This document shows positions 7,648-15,260 of a DNA stretch of 15,610 bases, piece after piece. The notes under the pieces are model-generated. The model had not been told where the DNA came from. It did no database searches and saw nothing but the letters and a program-made list of their open reading frames with translations. Numbering within the stretch: position 1 is the stretch's first letter; the number at the start of each line of letters is the position of its first letter. Both the position numbers and the translations under genes were made by a program. The stretch is from Candidatus Pelagibacter sp. (GTDB lineage Bacteria > Pseudomonadota > Alphaproteobacteria > Pelagibacterales > Pelagibacteraceae), in contig JAOIRP010000013.1 in assembly GCA_028221385.1 (NCBI GenBank), forward strand, positions 1-15,610. The letters run 5' to 3'.

Positions 7648-8594
7648 TGACAATAGATAAAAAGTTTATTGATCAATTCATTAAAGTTTCATCAAAAGCA
7701 GCTCTTGCTTCATCTTATTTAGTTGGAAAGAAAGATAAAATAGCAGCAGATCAAGCTGCTGTTGACTCAATGCGAACAGAATTAAATAAAATATCTATGA
7801 ATGGACAAGTTGTAATAGGTGAAGGGTCTTTGGATGAAGCGCCAATGCTTTATACTGGTGAACTTCTTGGAACTAAAGATGGACCAAATTTTGATATAGC
7901 CGTTGATCCTGTTGAGGGGACTAATTTTGCAGCTAATAATTTACCTGGTGCCATAGCAGTTATTGCTATTGCGGAAAAAGGAAATCTTTTTAATGCTCCT
8001 GAAACTTATATGAATAAAATTGCTACAGGGCCAATTGAAAAAGGCTTAATTGATTTAGATAATTCTTTAAAAAAAAATATAACAAATCTAGCAAGTTACA
8101 AAAATAAAAGCATTAAATCAGTTACAGCCTGTATTTTAGATAGACCTAGACATAAAAAGATAATCGATGAGCTAAAAGATTTAAATGTTAATTTAAAACT
8201 TATTACAGATGGTGATGTGTTAGGTGCCTTATATGTATCGGACCCCAAATATAATGTTGATATCTTTTTAGGTATAGGAGGGGGTCCTGAAGGAGTATTG
8301 GCAGCAAGTGCCCTTGATGTTTATGACTGTCATTTTCAAGGTAGATTTATATTTGATAATGAAAAAGATATTATTCAAGCCAAAAATATGGGAATATTAG
8401 ATCTTGATAGAAAATATGAGCTCAGTGAAATTATAAAAGGAGATTCAATTTTTTGTGCGACAGGTATTACATCAAGTAACGTTATGTCTGGTATAAAAAT
8501 ACAAGATGAAAAATATACATCAGAAACTCTAGTTACTCATAAAAGTTCTAAGCTTAAAAAAATTATAAAGACGGTTAATCCACTAAAGGAATGA
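7647..8594 (+). CDS. glpX: Fructose-1,6-bisphosphatase class II
   Basis: Cytoplasmic metal-dependent phosphatase converting fructose 1,6-bisphosphate to fructose 6-phosphate, the committed step of gluconeogenesis. The 315-residue protein has the GlpX signatures: Asp35 in AADQAAVD, GEGSLDEAP (58-66, Glu59), DIAVDPVEGT (83-92, Asp87 and Glu90), LITDGDVLGAL (186-195) and GIGGGPEGVLAA (209-220, Glu215). Metal and substrate residues match those known for E. coli GlpX, so it should be active. Some class II enzymes of this type also hydrolyse sedoheptulose bisphosphate; that cannot be judged here. It overlaps sbmA by 1 base and recJ by 4 bases (ATGA), so translation is coupled. glpX-recJ is a conserved alphaproteobacterial pair. 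Confidence 0.95.
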   Translation: MTIDKKFIDQFIKVSSKAALASSYLVGKKDKIAADQAAVDSMRTELNKISMNGQVVIGEGSLDEAPMLYTGELLGTKDGPNFDIAVDPVEGTNFAANNLPGAIAVIAIAEKGNLFNAPETYMNKIATGPIEKGLIDLDNSLKKNITNLASYKNKSIKSVTACILDRPRHKKIIDELKDLNVNLKLITDGDVLGALYVSDPKYNVDIFLGIGGGPEGVLAASALDVYDCHFQGRFIFDNEKDIIQAKNMGILDLDRKYELSEIIKGDSIFCATGITSSNVMSGIKIQDEKYTSETLVTHKSSKLKKIIKTVNPLKE

Positions 8595-10288
8595 TCTCCA
8601 TTTCTGGTAAGCAATGGGAAGAAAAAAAAGTAAGTAAAAATCTAGTAGAAAAATTAAAACAAGATCATAAATTTTCAGAAATAATTTCTAAATTAATAAT
8701 TTCTAGAAATTTTGATAATGACGAAATATCTTCTATTGAGAATAACTCACATTTAATCAATATTTTTAAAAATAATTCAGATTTTAACCAGTCAATAAAT
8801 CTTTTATGTGAAAGTATAAATAATAAAGAAAATATATGTATATTAGGCGATTATGATGTTGATGGTTCTGTGGCAACATCTTTACTAGTAAACTTTTTTC
8901 AACATATCAAACAACCTTTTTTTTATTATATCCCAGATCGAGAGAAAGATGGTTATGGAGCAAGTAAAGTATTATTTGAAAAACTAATTAAAAAAAAACC
9001 AAAATTAATAATAATGGTTGATTGCGGCTCAAATTCAAATGAGGCAGTAGGTTTTTTAAACAAAAATAATATTAAATCAATAATTATAGACCATCACGAA
9101 ATTAACAAGCCTTATCCTGAAGCAAATATGATAATCAATCCAAAAAAAGATAATGGTTATATCGAGTACAATTATTTTTGTGCATCAGCACTTGTTTATT
9201 TTTTTATTGATTTATTAATAAAAAAAATTAATTCAAGTTTTGATATTAATAAATATTTGATACATGTTTTATTGGCTACAGTTTGTGATGTAATGCCATT
9301 AAGAAAATTAAATAGGCTTATATCAATTACTGCTCTAGAAAATTTTGATTTTAATAATAATGAAGTCTTTTATGAATTATACAAGCTTTCTAATAAAAAT
9401 AATAAAATCAATATTGAAGATTTAGGTTTTTTGATTGGACCAATATTAAACTCTGGGGGAAGACTTGGAAAATCTAGTTATGCAACTGAATTGCTAACAT
9501 CCACTAAATATGATGTAATAAAAAAGAGGGCTGCAGAACTATTTTTCTTAAACCAAAAAAGAAGGAAAATAGAGACTATAATCATCAATGAAATTGATTT
9601 TAAAAAAATTGAAAAAGAAAATAAAGATATAATTATTTATTATAATCCAAGCATTAATGAAGGTTTGATTGGTATTATAGCAGCACGTTTAAATGATTAT
9701 TTTAATAAACCTGCGATCGTTATAACTAGCTCTAATAATAATTTAAAAGGTTCTGCTAGATCTATTATTAATTTTAATATTGGCCAAGTAATTAAAAAAG
9801 CTCTAGATGAGAAGATTATAATATCTGGTGGTGGACACAATATGGCTGCTGGTTTTACATTGGGCAAAGATAAACTAGAAACATTTAAAAATTTTATATA
9901 TAAAGATTATTCAGATAAATGTAATTCAATTAAAAATAATTTTTTTAATTATGACGCTGAAATTTCCTCACTAGCTCTTAATAAAGATTTTTTTAATGAT
10001 ATAAAGATAATTGGTCCATTTGGTACAGGGAATCCATTGCCTACATTTCTAATTAAAGATCTTAAAATCATTAAAAATAACATTATTAAGGATAAACATA
10101 TTTCAACAATTTTAAAATCTAAAACAGGTTTTTCAATAAAATCAATTTGTTTCAATTCGATTAATACTAAAATTGGCGAATATCTATTGGGATATAAAAA
10201 GAATTTAAATTTTGTTGGACAAATTAATGAAAATTTTTGGAACAATAAAAACTCACTTCAATTAACGATAAAAGATTTAATTCTATAG
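8591..10288 (+). CDS. recJ: Single-stranded-DNA-specific 5'-3' exonuclease RecJ
   Basis: DHH-family exonuclease that degrades single-stranded DNA 5' to 3' in RecF-pathway recombination, mismatch repair and excision repair. The 565-residue protein has the phosphoesterase motifs LGDYDVDGS (85-93, Asp87, Asp89 and Asp91), VDCGSNS (143-149, Asp144), IIDHHE (165-170), and TVCDVMPL (230-237, Asp233). The DHHA1 domain follows with EGLIGIIAARL (357-367) and GGGHNMAAGF (413-422). The rest forms the C-terminal OB-type domain. The N-terminal ISGKQW matches alphaproteobacterial RecJ and supports the ATG at 8591, which overlaps the glpX stop as ATGA. An AAAGGA directly touches the ATG, too close to act as a normal ribosome site. 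Length is typical. It ends the tRNA-Pro-led unit. Confidence 0.95.
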   Translation: MISISGKQWEEKKVSKNLVEKLKQDHKFSEIISKLIISRNFDNDEISSIENNSHLINIFKNNSDFNQSINLLCESINNKENICILGDYDVDGSVATSLLVNFFQHIKQPFFYYIPDREKDGYGASKVLFEKLIKKKPKLIIMVDCGSNSNEAVGFLNKNNIKSIIIDHHEINKPYPEANMIINPKKDNGYIEYNYFCASALVYFFIDLLIKKINSSFDINKYLIHVLLATVCDVMPLRKLNRLISITALENFDFNNNEVFYELYKLSNKNNKINIEDLGFLIGPILNSGGRLGKSSYATELLTSTKYDVIKKRAAELFFLNQKRRKIETIIINEIDFKKIEKENKDIIIYYNPSINEGLIGIIAARLNDYFNKPAIVITSSNNNLKGSARSIINFNIGQVIKKALDEKIIISGGGHNMAAGFTLGKDKLETFKNFIYKDYSDKCNSIKNNFFNYDAEISSLALNKDFFNDIKIIGPFGTGNPLPTFLIKDLKIIKNNIIKDKHISTILKSKTGFSIKSICFNSINTKIGEYLLGYKKNLNFVGQINENFWNNKNSLQLTIKDLIL

Positions 10289-10299
10289 ATTAATATAAC

Positions 10300-10328
10300 T
10301 TGATAAATAACAACTTTTAAAATAAAAG
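10300..10328 (+). promoter_or_regulatory. Putative promoter of tRNA-Glu
   Basis: In the 50-base gap between recJ and tRNA-Glu, TTGATA (10300-10305), a 17-base spacer and TAAAAG (10323-10328) form a sigma70-like site ending 10 bases before the tRNA 5' end. The -10 box is one arm of a small palindrome, CTTTTA-AAA-TAAAAG (10314-10328), which may be chance in AT-rich DNA. If real, this promoter would also drive the GIY-YIG, acyltransferase and glycosyltransferase genes downstream. Confidence 0.4.
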
Positions 10329-10338
10329 ATCACAACAT

Positions 10339-10413
10339 GGTCCCTTCGTCTATCGGTTAGGACAGCTGGTTTTCATCCTGCAAAGGGGGGTTCGATTCCC
10401 CCAGGGACCGCCA
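10339..10413 (+). tRNA. tRNA-Glu, anticodon TTC
   Basis: A 75-nt cloverleaf with acceptor arms GGTCCCT (10339-10345) and AGGGACC (10403-10409), discriminator G and an encoded CCA (10411-10413). The D arm is GTCT/GGAC around ATCGGTTA. The T arm is GGGGG-TTCGATT-CCCCC. The anticodon loop TTTTCAT places TTC at 10372-10374. The anticodon stem GCTGG/CCTGC contains one U-U mismatch (positions 29 and 41); all other stems pair. The next ORF starts 5 nt after the CCA. This tRNA stands between the core recJ gene and the accessory glycan genes. Confidence 0.96.
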
Positions 10414-10418
10414 CAAAA

Positions 10419-10685
10419 ATGATTTATTCTGTTTATATGCTGATATCAGTGAGTCAAAATCGCATTTATTCATACGTTGGTTATACTAATAATTTGCTTA
10501 ACAGATTAAAACTACACAACAGTTCAAAGGGTGCAAAATATACACGTGGAAAAAAGTGGACTATAATTTATAAAAAGAAATACAAAACAAAATCTCTTGC
10601 AATGAAAGAAGAGTATAAATTAAAAAAAGATGTTAAATTGAGGTTAATAATAAAAAATAAATATTTGAATAATTTAAATGCTTAA
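10419..10685 (+). CDS. GIY-YIG domain protein (UPF0213/YhbQ-like)
   Basis: Stand-alone 88-residue GIY-YIG domain. The family includes structure-specific nucleases and small proteins of uncertain role such as E. coli YhbQ. The protein has SVYML (the GIY strand, Tyr6), SYVGYT (the YIG strand, Tyr19), NLLNRLKLHN with Arg29 and His33, GAKYTRGKKW (38-47) and Glu65 in AMKEEYKLKK, so the catalytic residues of active members seem present. It is basic and Lys-rich, which fits nucleic-acid binding. The ATG comes 5 nt after tRNA-Glu, leaving no room for a Shine-Dalgarno. Its stop overlaps the next gene by 8 bases (ATGCTTAA), so it is tied to the glycan genes in translation. The family is often found as cargo at variable loci; a role in island movement here is only a guess. 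Confidence 0.87.
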   Translation: MIYSVYMLISVSQNRIYSYVGYTNNLLNRLKLHNSSKGAKYTRGKKWTIIYKKKYKTKSLAMKEEYKLKKDVKLRLIIKNKYLNNLNA

Positions 10686-11268
10686 TTTTAAGAAAATAAA
10701 GGGAAACTTTGTCCATAAAACTGCTGTAATAAATTGGAAAAAGATAAAGATAGGAAGGGGTAATACAATCGGACCCTATGTTGTTATTGGTAATTCAGCT
10801 CAATGGCCAAAAAAAAAATCTTCTGGTTTGATTTATATTGGTAACAACAACACATTCAACGAATTTTGCAATATTCATTTACCAACATCTTTAACTAAAA
10901 AAACTTATATTGGAAATAATAATTATTTTATGAATTCAACAACAATTGATCATGATTGTTATATAGAAGATAACGTTACATTAAGTAGTAATGTTCTATT
11001 AGGTGGAAATGTTTATATTATGAATGGATCAAATTTAGGGTTAAGGACGATTATACATCAAAATCAATTAATAGGATCATATAGTTTAATTGGTATGGGT
11101 TCTATTATAGTTAAAAAAAATAAAATTGAGCCTGGTTATGTATATTATGGGAAGCCAATCAAAAAAGCTAAAGTTAATATAATAGGTTTAAAAAAAAATA
11201 AAATAGATAACAAAACATTAGCAAAAGAAAAAAAAAGATTTATTACTATTAAAAATAGTAGATTTTAA
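10678..11268 (+). CDS. LpxA-like left-handed beta-helix acyltransferase, short form
   Basis: A 196-residue acyltransferase built from hexapeptide repeats, resembling LpxA (UDP-GlcNAc acyltransferase of lipid A synthesis) more than the NeuD or WbbJ-type acetyltransferases. LpxA-like marks are FVHKTAVI at the start, IGPYVVIG (31-38), EFCNIHLPT with His67, TIDHDCYIEDN with His92 at the place of E. coli LpxA's catalytic His125, LRTIIHQ (122-127), and the closing YYGKPIKKAKVNIIGLKKN (156-174), which recalls the LpxA VNIEGLKR motif. It is about 65 residues shorter than LpxA, lacking most of the C-terminal helical domain. Given its place among glycosyltransferases, it likely acylates a nucleotide sugar or glycan for a surface polysaccharide rather than making lipid A. 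The acyl donor and sugar cannot be told. It overlaps the GIY-YIG gene and abuts the next gene with no gap. Confidence 0.78.
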   Translation: MLNFKKIKGNFVHKTAVINWKKIKIGRGNTIGPYVVIGNSAQWPKKKSSGLIYIGNNNTFNEFCNIHLPTSLTKKTYIGNNNYFMNSTTIDHDCYIEDNVTLSSNVLLGGNVYIMNGSNLGLRTIIHQNQLIGSYSLIGMGSIIVKKNKIEPGYVYYGKPIKKAKVNIIGLKKNKIDNKTLAKEKKRFITIKNSRF

Positions 11269-13350
11269 ATGAAAAAAAATATTGCAATTTTACTACCCTA
11301 TAAAGAAAAATATAACCTCAATAAAGCTGGAGCAGCATCAATTTGGGTTAAGGATTATTTATCAATCAGTAAATTAAAAAATCAAACTTTAATATTTGGT
11401 AATTTAAATAAAAAAGATAAACCGTTAACAAAAAATTTTATAAGTATTAATCTAGACAAAACTTATATAAGAAAAAATATTCAATATACAAAACACCTTT
11501 ATGATTATCATTTAAAGAATCCCTTTAAAATCATTGAAATCCACAATAGACCAGAGTCTCTTTTATATTTAATTAAAAAAAAAATATCATCAAAATTGAT
11601 ATTCATATTTCACAACAATCCTCAAGACATGAGGTCATCCAAAACTGTCAATGATAGAATATTTATAGCAGAAAATACCAGTCAGATTTATTTTGTAAGT
11701 CGTTGGGTAAAAGATAAATTTTTTGAAGGCCTGCCTTTTAATCATCGAAATAATTGTGAAATTTTATATCCAGCTATAAAACCATTAAAAAAATTTCCCA
11801 AAAAAAATAATTTGATTATTTTTTCTGGAAAACTTAATTCGTCTAAAGGTTTTGATTTATATGGAAAAGCAGTTATTAAAATTCTAGATAAGTACAAATC
11901 ATGGAAGGCAATAGCCATAGGTAACGAACCGAGGGAAAAGTTTAATTTTATTCATGAAAATTTTAAAATTTTGGATTGGGTTAAACATGATGAAATTTTA
12001 GATTATTATAAAAAAGCCTCAATATCTGTTGTACCTTCTAGATGGCTAGAGCCATTTGGTCGTACAGCAATGGAGTCAGCTGCATATGGGTGTGCAACAA
12101 TTACAACAAGAAATGGGGGTTTGCCAGAAACTTTCAACAATGATTTATTTTTAGAAAAAATCAATGAAACTGAATTATTTAAACTAATTGAGAAGTTGAT
12201 CAAAAATAATATTTTTAGAAAAAATATACAAAAAAAAAATTTTTCTAATGTTGTAAACAATCTTAGACAAAAAGTATTAAAATTAGATGAATTTAAAAAT
12301 TACCTTTTAATACCAAAAATCTTTTTCAATAAAAAAACAAAATTAAAAATTTTACATATTTCTACATTTGATGAGAGAAGTGATCATAGGTTATTTAATA
12401 TTTCCATATCTCAAAAACTATCAAAAGGATTTATCAGAAATGATCACGATGTAATTAATTTTAGTTATAGAAATTATTTATCAAAAAATATATTGAGAAA
12501 TAAAAATGAAATAATTAACAATAAGGTTATAAATATATGTAATCACTATAGGCCAAATTTAGTTGTTCTTGGCCATAATAACTTTCTTTATAAAAATAAT
12601 CTTGAGAAAATTAAACATAATTTTAAATCAAAAATTGCGTTATGGTATGAAGATGCATTGGGCCACAGAGGTAAGGGTCCTAATTGGCGTCAAAATTTAA
12701 ATCTTATAGAAAACAACAGTGATTACATAGATAAATACTTCGTCACCACTCATCCTGATGAAATAAAAACTACAATTAGTAAAAAAAAGATGAATTTTTT
12801 GCCAATACCGGTTGATGAAAATATAGAAAATTTGGAGATTTATAATTCCCAAAATAGATACAAAGACCTTTTTTTTGCGTTAAGTCATGGTGTAAATTAT
12901 GGTGATCTTAAAAGAAGAAAAACTGATGAACGTGAAATTATTATTGATAATTTAATGAAAAAATTTCCTAAAATAAATTATAACTTTTTAGGTATTGCCA
13001 ACGAAAAACCTAAATGGAATTATGATTTTTTTGATGAATTATTCAAAACTAAAATGGCTTTAAATTTGAGCAGAGGTAAACCTCTTAAGTACACATCAAG
13101 TAATCGTATAGCAGCATTAGTTGGCAATGGTATATATACATTCATTGACCAAAAAACTTGTTTTAAAGATTTCTTTAACGAAAATGAGGTAGGGTCGTAT
13201 AAAAATTTAGATGATTTAGGAAATAAAATAGAAAAACTAAAATCTAATCCCAATTTAATAAACAAATACGGCAAAGCAGGTCGTGATAAATACTTTAAAC
13301 TCTTTAATACAAAAAAAATATCTAAGAATATTATTGATATTGCATTTTAA
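11269..13350 (+). CDS. Two-domain glycosyltransferase (GT4 fused to GT1/CgeB-like domain)
   Basis: A 693-residue protein with two glycosyltransferase-like halves. Residues 1-345 form a GT-B fold of family GT4: AGAASIWVKDYL near the start, IFHNNPQDMR (113-122), the donor-domain strand IIFSGKLNSSKGFDLY (183-198), and the EX7E motif EPFGRTAMESAAYG (Glu261 and Glu269). After a linker, residues about 358-693 start a second unit with KLKILHISTFDERSDHRL, contain ALWYEDALGHRG, and end with SSNRIAALVGNG, DFFNENEVGSY and a helical LINKYGKAGRDKYFKLFN segment, as in Glycos_transf_1_2/CgeB-type domains. It probably adds one or two sugars to a surface glycan in the cytoplasm. It begins directly after the acyltransferase stop. 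No frame break is seen, so the fusion looks genuine. Donor and acceptor sugars are unknown. Confidence 0.85.
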   Translation: MKKNIAILLPYKEKYNLNKAGAASIWVKDYLSISKLKNQTLIFGNLNKKDKPLTKNFISINLDKTYIRKNIQYTKHLYDYHLKNPFKIIEIHNRPESLLYLIKKKISSKLIFIFHNNPQDMRSSKTVNDRIFIAENTSQIYFVSRWVKDKFFEGLPFNHRNNCEILYPAIKPLKKFPKKNNLIIFSGKLNSSKGFDLYGKAVIKILDKYKSWKAIAIGNEPREKFNFIHENFKILDWVKHDEILDYYKKASISVVPSRWLEPFGRTAMESAAYGCATITTRNGGLPETFNNDLFLEKINETELFKLIEKLIKNNIFRKNIQKKNFSNVVNNLRQKVLKLDEFKNYLLIPKIFFNKKTKLKILHISTFDERSDHRLFNISISQKLSKGFIRNDHDVINFSYRNYLSKNILRNKNEIINNKVINICNHYRPNLVVLGHNNFLYKNNLEKIKHNFKSKIALWYEDALGHRGKGPNWRQNLNLIENNSDYIDKYFVTTHPDEIKTTISKKKMNFLPIPVDENIENLEIYNSQNRYKDLFFALSHGVNYGDLKRRKTDEREIIIDNLMKKFPKINYNFLGIANEKPKWNYDFFDELFKTKMALNLSRGKPLKYTSSNRIAALVGNGIYTFIDQKTCFKDFFNENEVGSYKNLDDLGNKIEKLKSNPNLINKYGKAGRDKYFKLFNTKKISKNIIDIAF

Positions 13351-13353
13351 AAA

Positions 13354-14331
13354 TTAAATCTTAGACAAAAAGTTTGAAATTTTAAATGCAAAATCAAAAT
13401 CAGTTTTAAGTTTTTGCTTTTTATTGATAGTATCAAAAAAATGCATTATTTCTTTTTTTAAGGGAGATATACATTTTATTTTAGGTAAATATACTTTCCC
13501 TTCGTAAATTAAAGCCTTTTTTTGAAAAAAACTTTTTTTAAAATCTTCTATCTTTGGATAAACCGCATATTTATTATAAATCTTTATTGGGTTTAATAAA
13601 TCCATTTCATCAAAGAGTAACATTTTTTTTGAACCAATAATTGTTACACGTCTTATCTTTGTTGGGCTAAGCCATGTGTTATTAATGTCAATAAAAGCTC
13701 CATTTAATTTCATGTGTAAATTTGAAATATCTGAAATTTTTTTTTTAAGAATTGAGTATTTGTTGTGGTAAATAACTTTAGGTAATTTTTTAAAAATATC
13801 TAATATTATACTCAAATCATGACTGGATAGATCTTCAGCAACTTGAACATCATTTCTTATTGGTCCAAGGTTCTGTCGTTGAAAATTAATGTGTAAAATT
13901 CTTCCTAAAACTTTTTTATTAATTATATTTTTTATATATTGTATATAATCGTTGTAACAATAAACATAACCAAACATCAATATATTATTATTCGTTTTAA
14001 TTTTTTTAATCTTGTAAAAATCATTTATTTTTTTAAAGCCTGGTTTTTCTAGAAAAATATTTTTGTTATTTATTATTGCCTTTTTAATTAATGAAAAATT
14101 TTTTGAAGGAGGTGTTGCAAAAAAAAATATATCTATGGATTTATCTTTAAGTAAATTTTCATAACTATTTTTGATGACAATCTTTTTAAATTTTTTTTTT
14201 AAGGCCTCAGAATTTTTTTTATTAAAATCGTAAATGTATAAGTTATTGAAACCAAAACTTAAAAGGTTGTTTGCTAAAATTGTGCCCCAATATCCGCAAC
14301 CGATCAAAGCAATATTTTTGTTTTTATTCAT
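13354..14331 (-). CDS. Gfo/Idh/MocA-family NAD(P)-dependent sugar oxidoreductase
   Basis: A 325-residue oxidoreductase of the Gfo/Idh/MocA family, which oxidises or reduces (nucleotide) sugars using NAD(P). The Rossmann fold opens with IALIGCGYWGTILANNL, where Gly11, Gly13 and Gly16 form the dinucleotide-binding motif. FFFATPPSKN (68-77) follows, then the catalytic-type EKP (95-97, Lys96), GYVYCYNDY (121-129), and EDLSSHDLSIILD with His171 and Asp172, matching the D-x-G/S-x-HD motif. Similar proteins sit in O-antigen and capsule clusters (WbpB/WlbA-like). It is convergent with the fusion glycosyltransferase (3 bases apart) and divergent from the GT2 gene, so it is transcribed alone. Its precise sugar substrate is not evident. 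Confidence 0.87.
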   Translation of the reverse strand: MNKNKNIALIGCGYWGTILANNLLSFGFNNLYIYDFNKKNSEALKKKFKKIVIKNSYENLLKDKSIDIFFFATPPSKNFSLIKKAIINNKNIFLEKPGFKKINDFYKIKKIKTNNNILMFGYVYCYNDYIQYIKNIINKKVLGRILHINFQRQNLGPIRNDVQVAEDLSSHDLSIILDIFKKLPKVIYHNKYSILKKKISDISNLHMKLNGAFIDINNTWLSPTKIRRVTIIGSKKMLLFDEMDLLNPIKIYNKYAVYPKIEDFKKSFFQKKALIYEGKVYLPKIKCISPLKKEIMHFFDTINKKQKLKTDFDFAFKISNFLSKI

Positions 14332-14399
14332 AGGTATTTTCGACTGTTTTTATACAAATTTGGTCACAATTAGTTTATAAAATAGAATTATACTGATTC
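14332..14399. promoter_or_regulatory. Divergent intergenic region with putative promoters
   Basis: These 68 bases separate the minus-strand oxidoreductase from the plus-strand GT2 gene and must hold both promoters. On the plus strand TTGGTC (14360-14365), a 17-base spacer and TAGAAT (14383-14388) is the best pair, giving a very short leader before the ATG at 14400. On the minus strand a perfect TATAAT is the complement of 14387-14392, and a second TATAAA that of 14349-14354; neither has a clear -35. Assignments are weak because the region is almost all A and T. Confidence 0.35.
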
Positions 14400-15260
14400 A
14401 TGAGATTTTCAATAATTATCCCTACATATAATAACTGTGATTATCTGAAGTTATGCATTGATTCAATAAGAAAAAATTCAAGTTATGATCATCAAATAAT
14501 TGTGCACATAAATGGTATTGATAATGAAACTCAAAATTATATTAACCATATAAATATTGATCATACAAAAACAATCGAAAACGTAGGTTTGTGTAAAGGC
14601 GTAAATACTGCATCTAAAAAAGTTAGTACAAATTATGTTGTATATGCTCATGATGATATGTATTTTCTTCCAAATTGGGATATTTATCTGCATGAAGAAA
14701 TTAAATTATTACCTAATAACTTATTTTATCTATCTTGCACTCAGTTAAGTCACTATCCAAAAGGGAAGGGTGAGATTAATCATGTTCACTTTGATGCGGG
14801 GAATTCATTAACAAATTTTAATGAAGAATTACTTTTAAATAACTACCAAAAAATACCATTTCACAATTTACAAGGAAGTCATTGGGCCCCACACATAATA
14901 CATAAGGATATTTGGAATAAAATAAGTGGTTTTAGTGAAGAATTTGACCCTGGTTTTGGATCTGATCCAGATTTAAATATGAAGCTTTGGAATTTAGGAG
15001 TTAGAATTTTTAAAGGAGTTAACAAATCTAGAGTCTACCACTTTGGTTCTTTAACCACTCGAAAAAAAAATGATATTATAAGAAACAATGGTAGAAAAAC
15101 CTTTCTACTTAAATGGAAACTGTCAATAGATTTTTTTATTAAATATTATCTAAGAAGAGGAGCTTCCTTTGATGGACCCTTGCAGAGTCCAAATAAAAAC
15201 ATACTCTACTTTTTTTCATTAATAAAATGTAAGATTGATTATTACATAGCAAAATTATGA
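14400..15260 (+). CDS. Family 2 glycosyltransferase
   Basis: A 286-residue GT-A-fold glycosyltransferase of family GT2 that transfers a sugar from a nucleotide donor to a glycan or lipid acceptor. The N-terminus FSIIIPTYNNCDYLKLCIDS is typical. IENVGLCKGVNTASK (59-73) is the usual mid-domain motif, followed by the metal-binding DXD-like AHDDMYFLPNWD (83-94, Asp85 and Asp86). The acceptor side shows GSHWAPHIIHKDIW (159-172) and GFGSDPDLNMKLWNLG (185-200), the place of the catalytic base, then VYHFGSLTTRK (212-222). It has no transmembrane anchor and is probably peripheral on the inner membrane. Its stop overlaps the next gene's start as ATGA, so the two are coupled. The sugar specificity is unknown. 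Confidence 0.9.
   Translation: MRFSIIIPTYNNCDYLKLCIDSIRKNSSYDHQIIVHINGIDNETQNYINHINIDHTKTIENVGLCKGVNTASKKVSTNYVVYAHDDMYFLPNWDIYLHEEIKLLPNNLFYLSCTQLSHYPKGKGEINHVHFDAGNSLTNFNEELLLNNYQKIPFHNLQGSHWAPHIIHKDIWNKISGFSEEFDPGFGSDPDLNMKLWNLGVRIFKGVNKSRVYHFGSLTTRKKNDIIRNNGRKTFLLKWKLSIDFFIKYYLRRGASFDGPLQSPNKNILYFFSLIKCKIDYYIAKL

Noticed and set aside
10314..10328. Palindrome CTTTTA-AAA-TAAAAG between recJ and tRNA-Glu, considered as a terminator
   Set aside because: The stem is almost all A-T, has a 3-base loop and is not followed by a T run; it more likely overlaps the tRNA promoter by chance.
10419..10685. GIY-YIG ORF considered as a homing endonuclease or integrase of the island
   Set aside because: It is a minimal single domain of the UPF0213 type without extra DNA-binding domains or an intron/intein context; mobility cannot be supported.
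12006..13274. Two 84-residue minus-strand frames (12006-12260 and 13020-13274) within the fused glycosyltransferase
   Set aside because: Antisense shadows with no start context or recognisable motifs, covering conserved GT motifs on the plus strand.
14478..14693. Minus-strand 71-residue frame within the GT2 gene
   Set aside because: Shadow of the conserved GT2 N-terminal domain.
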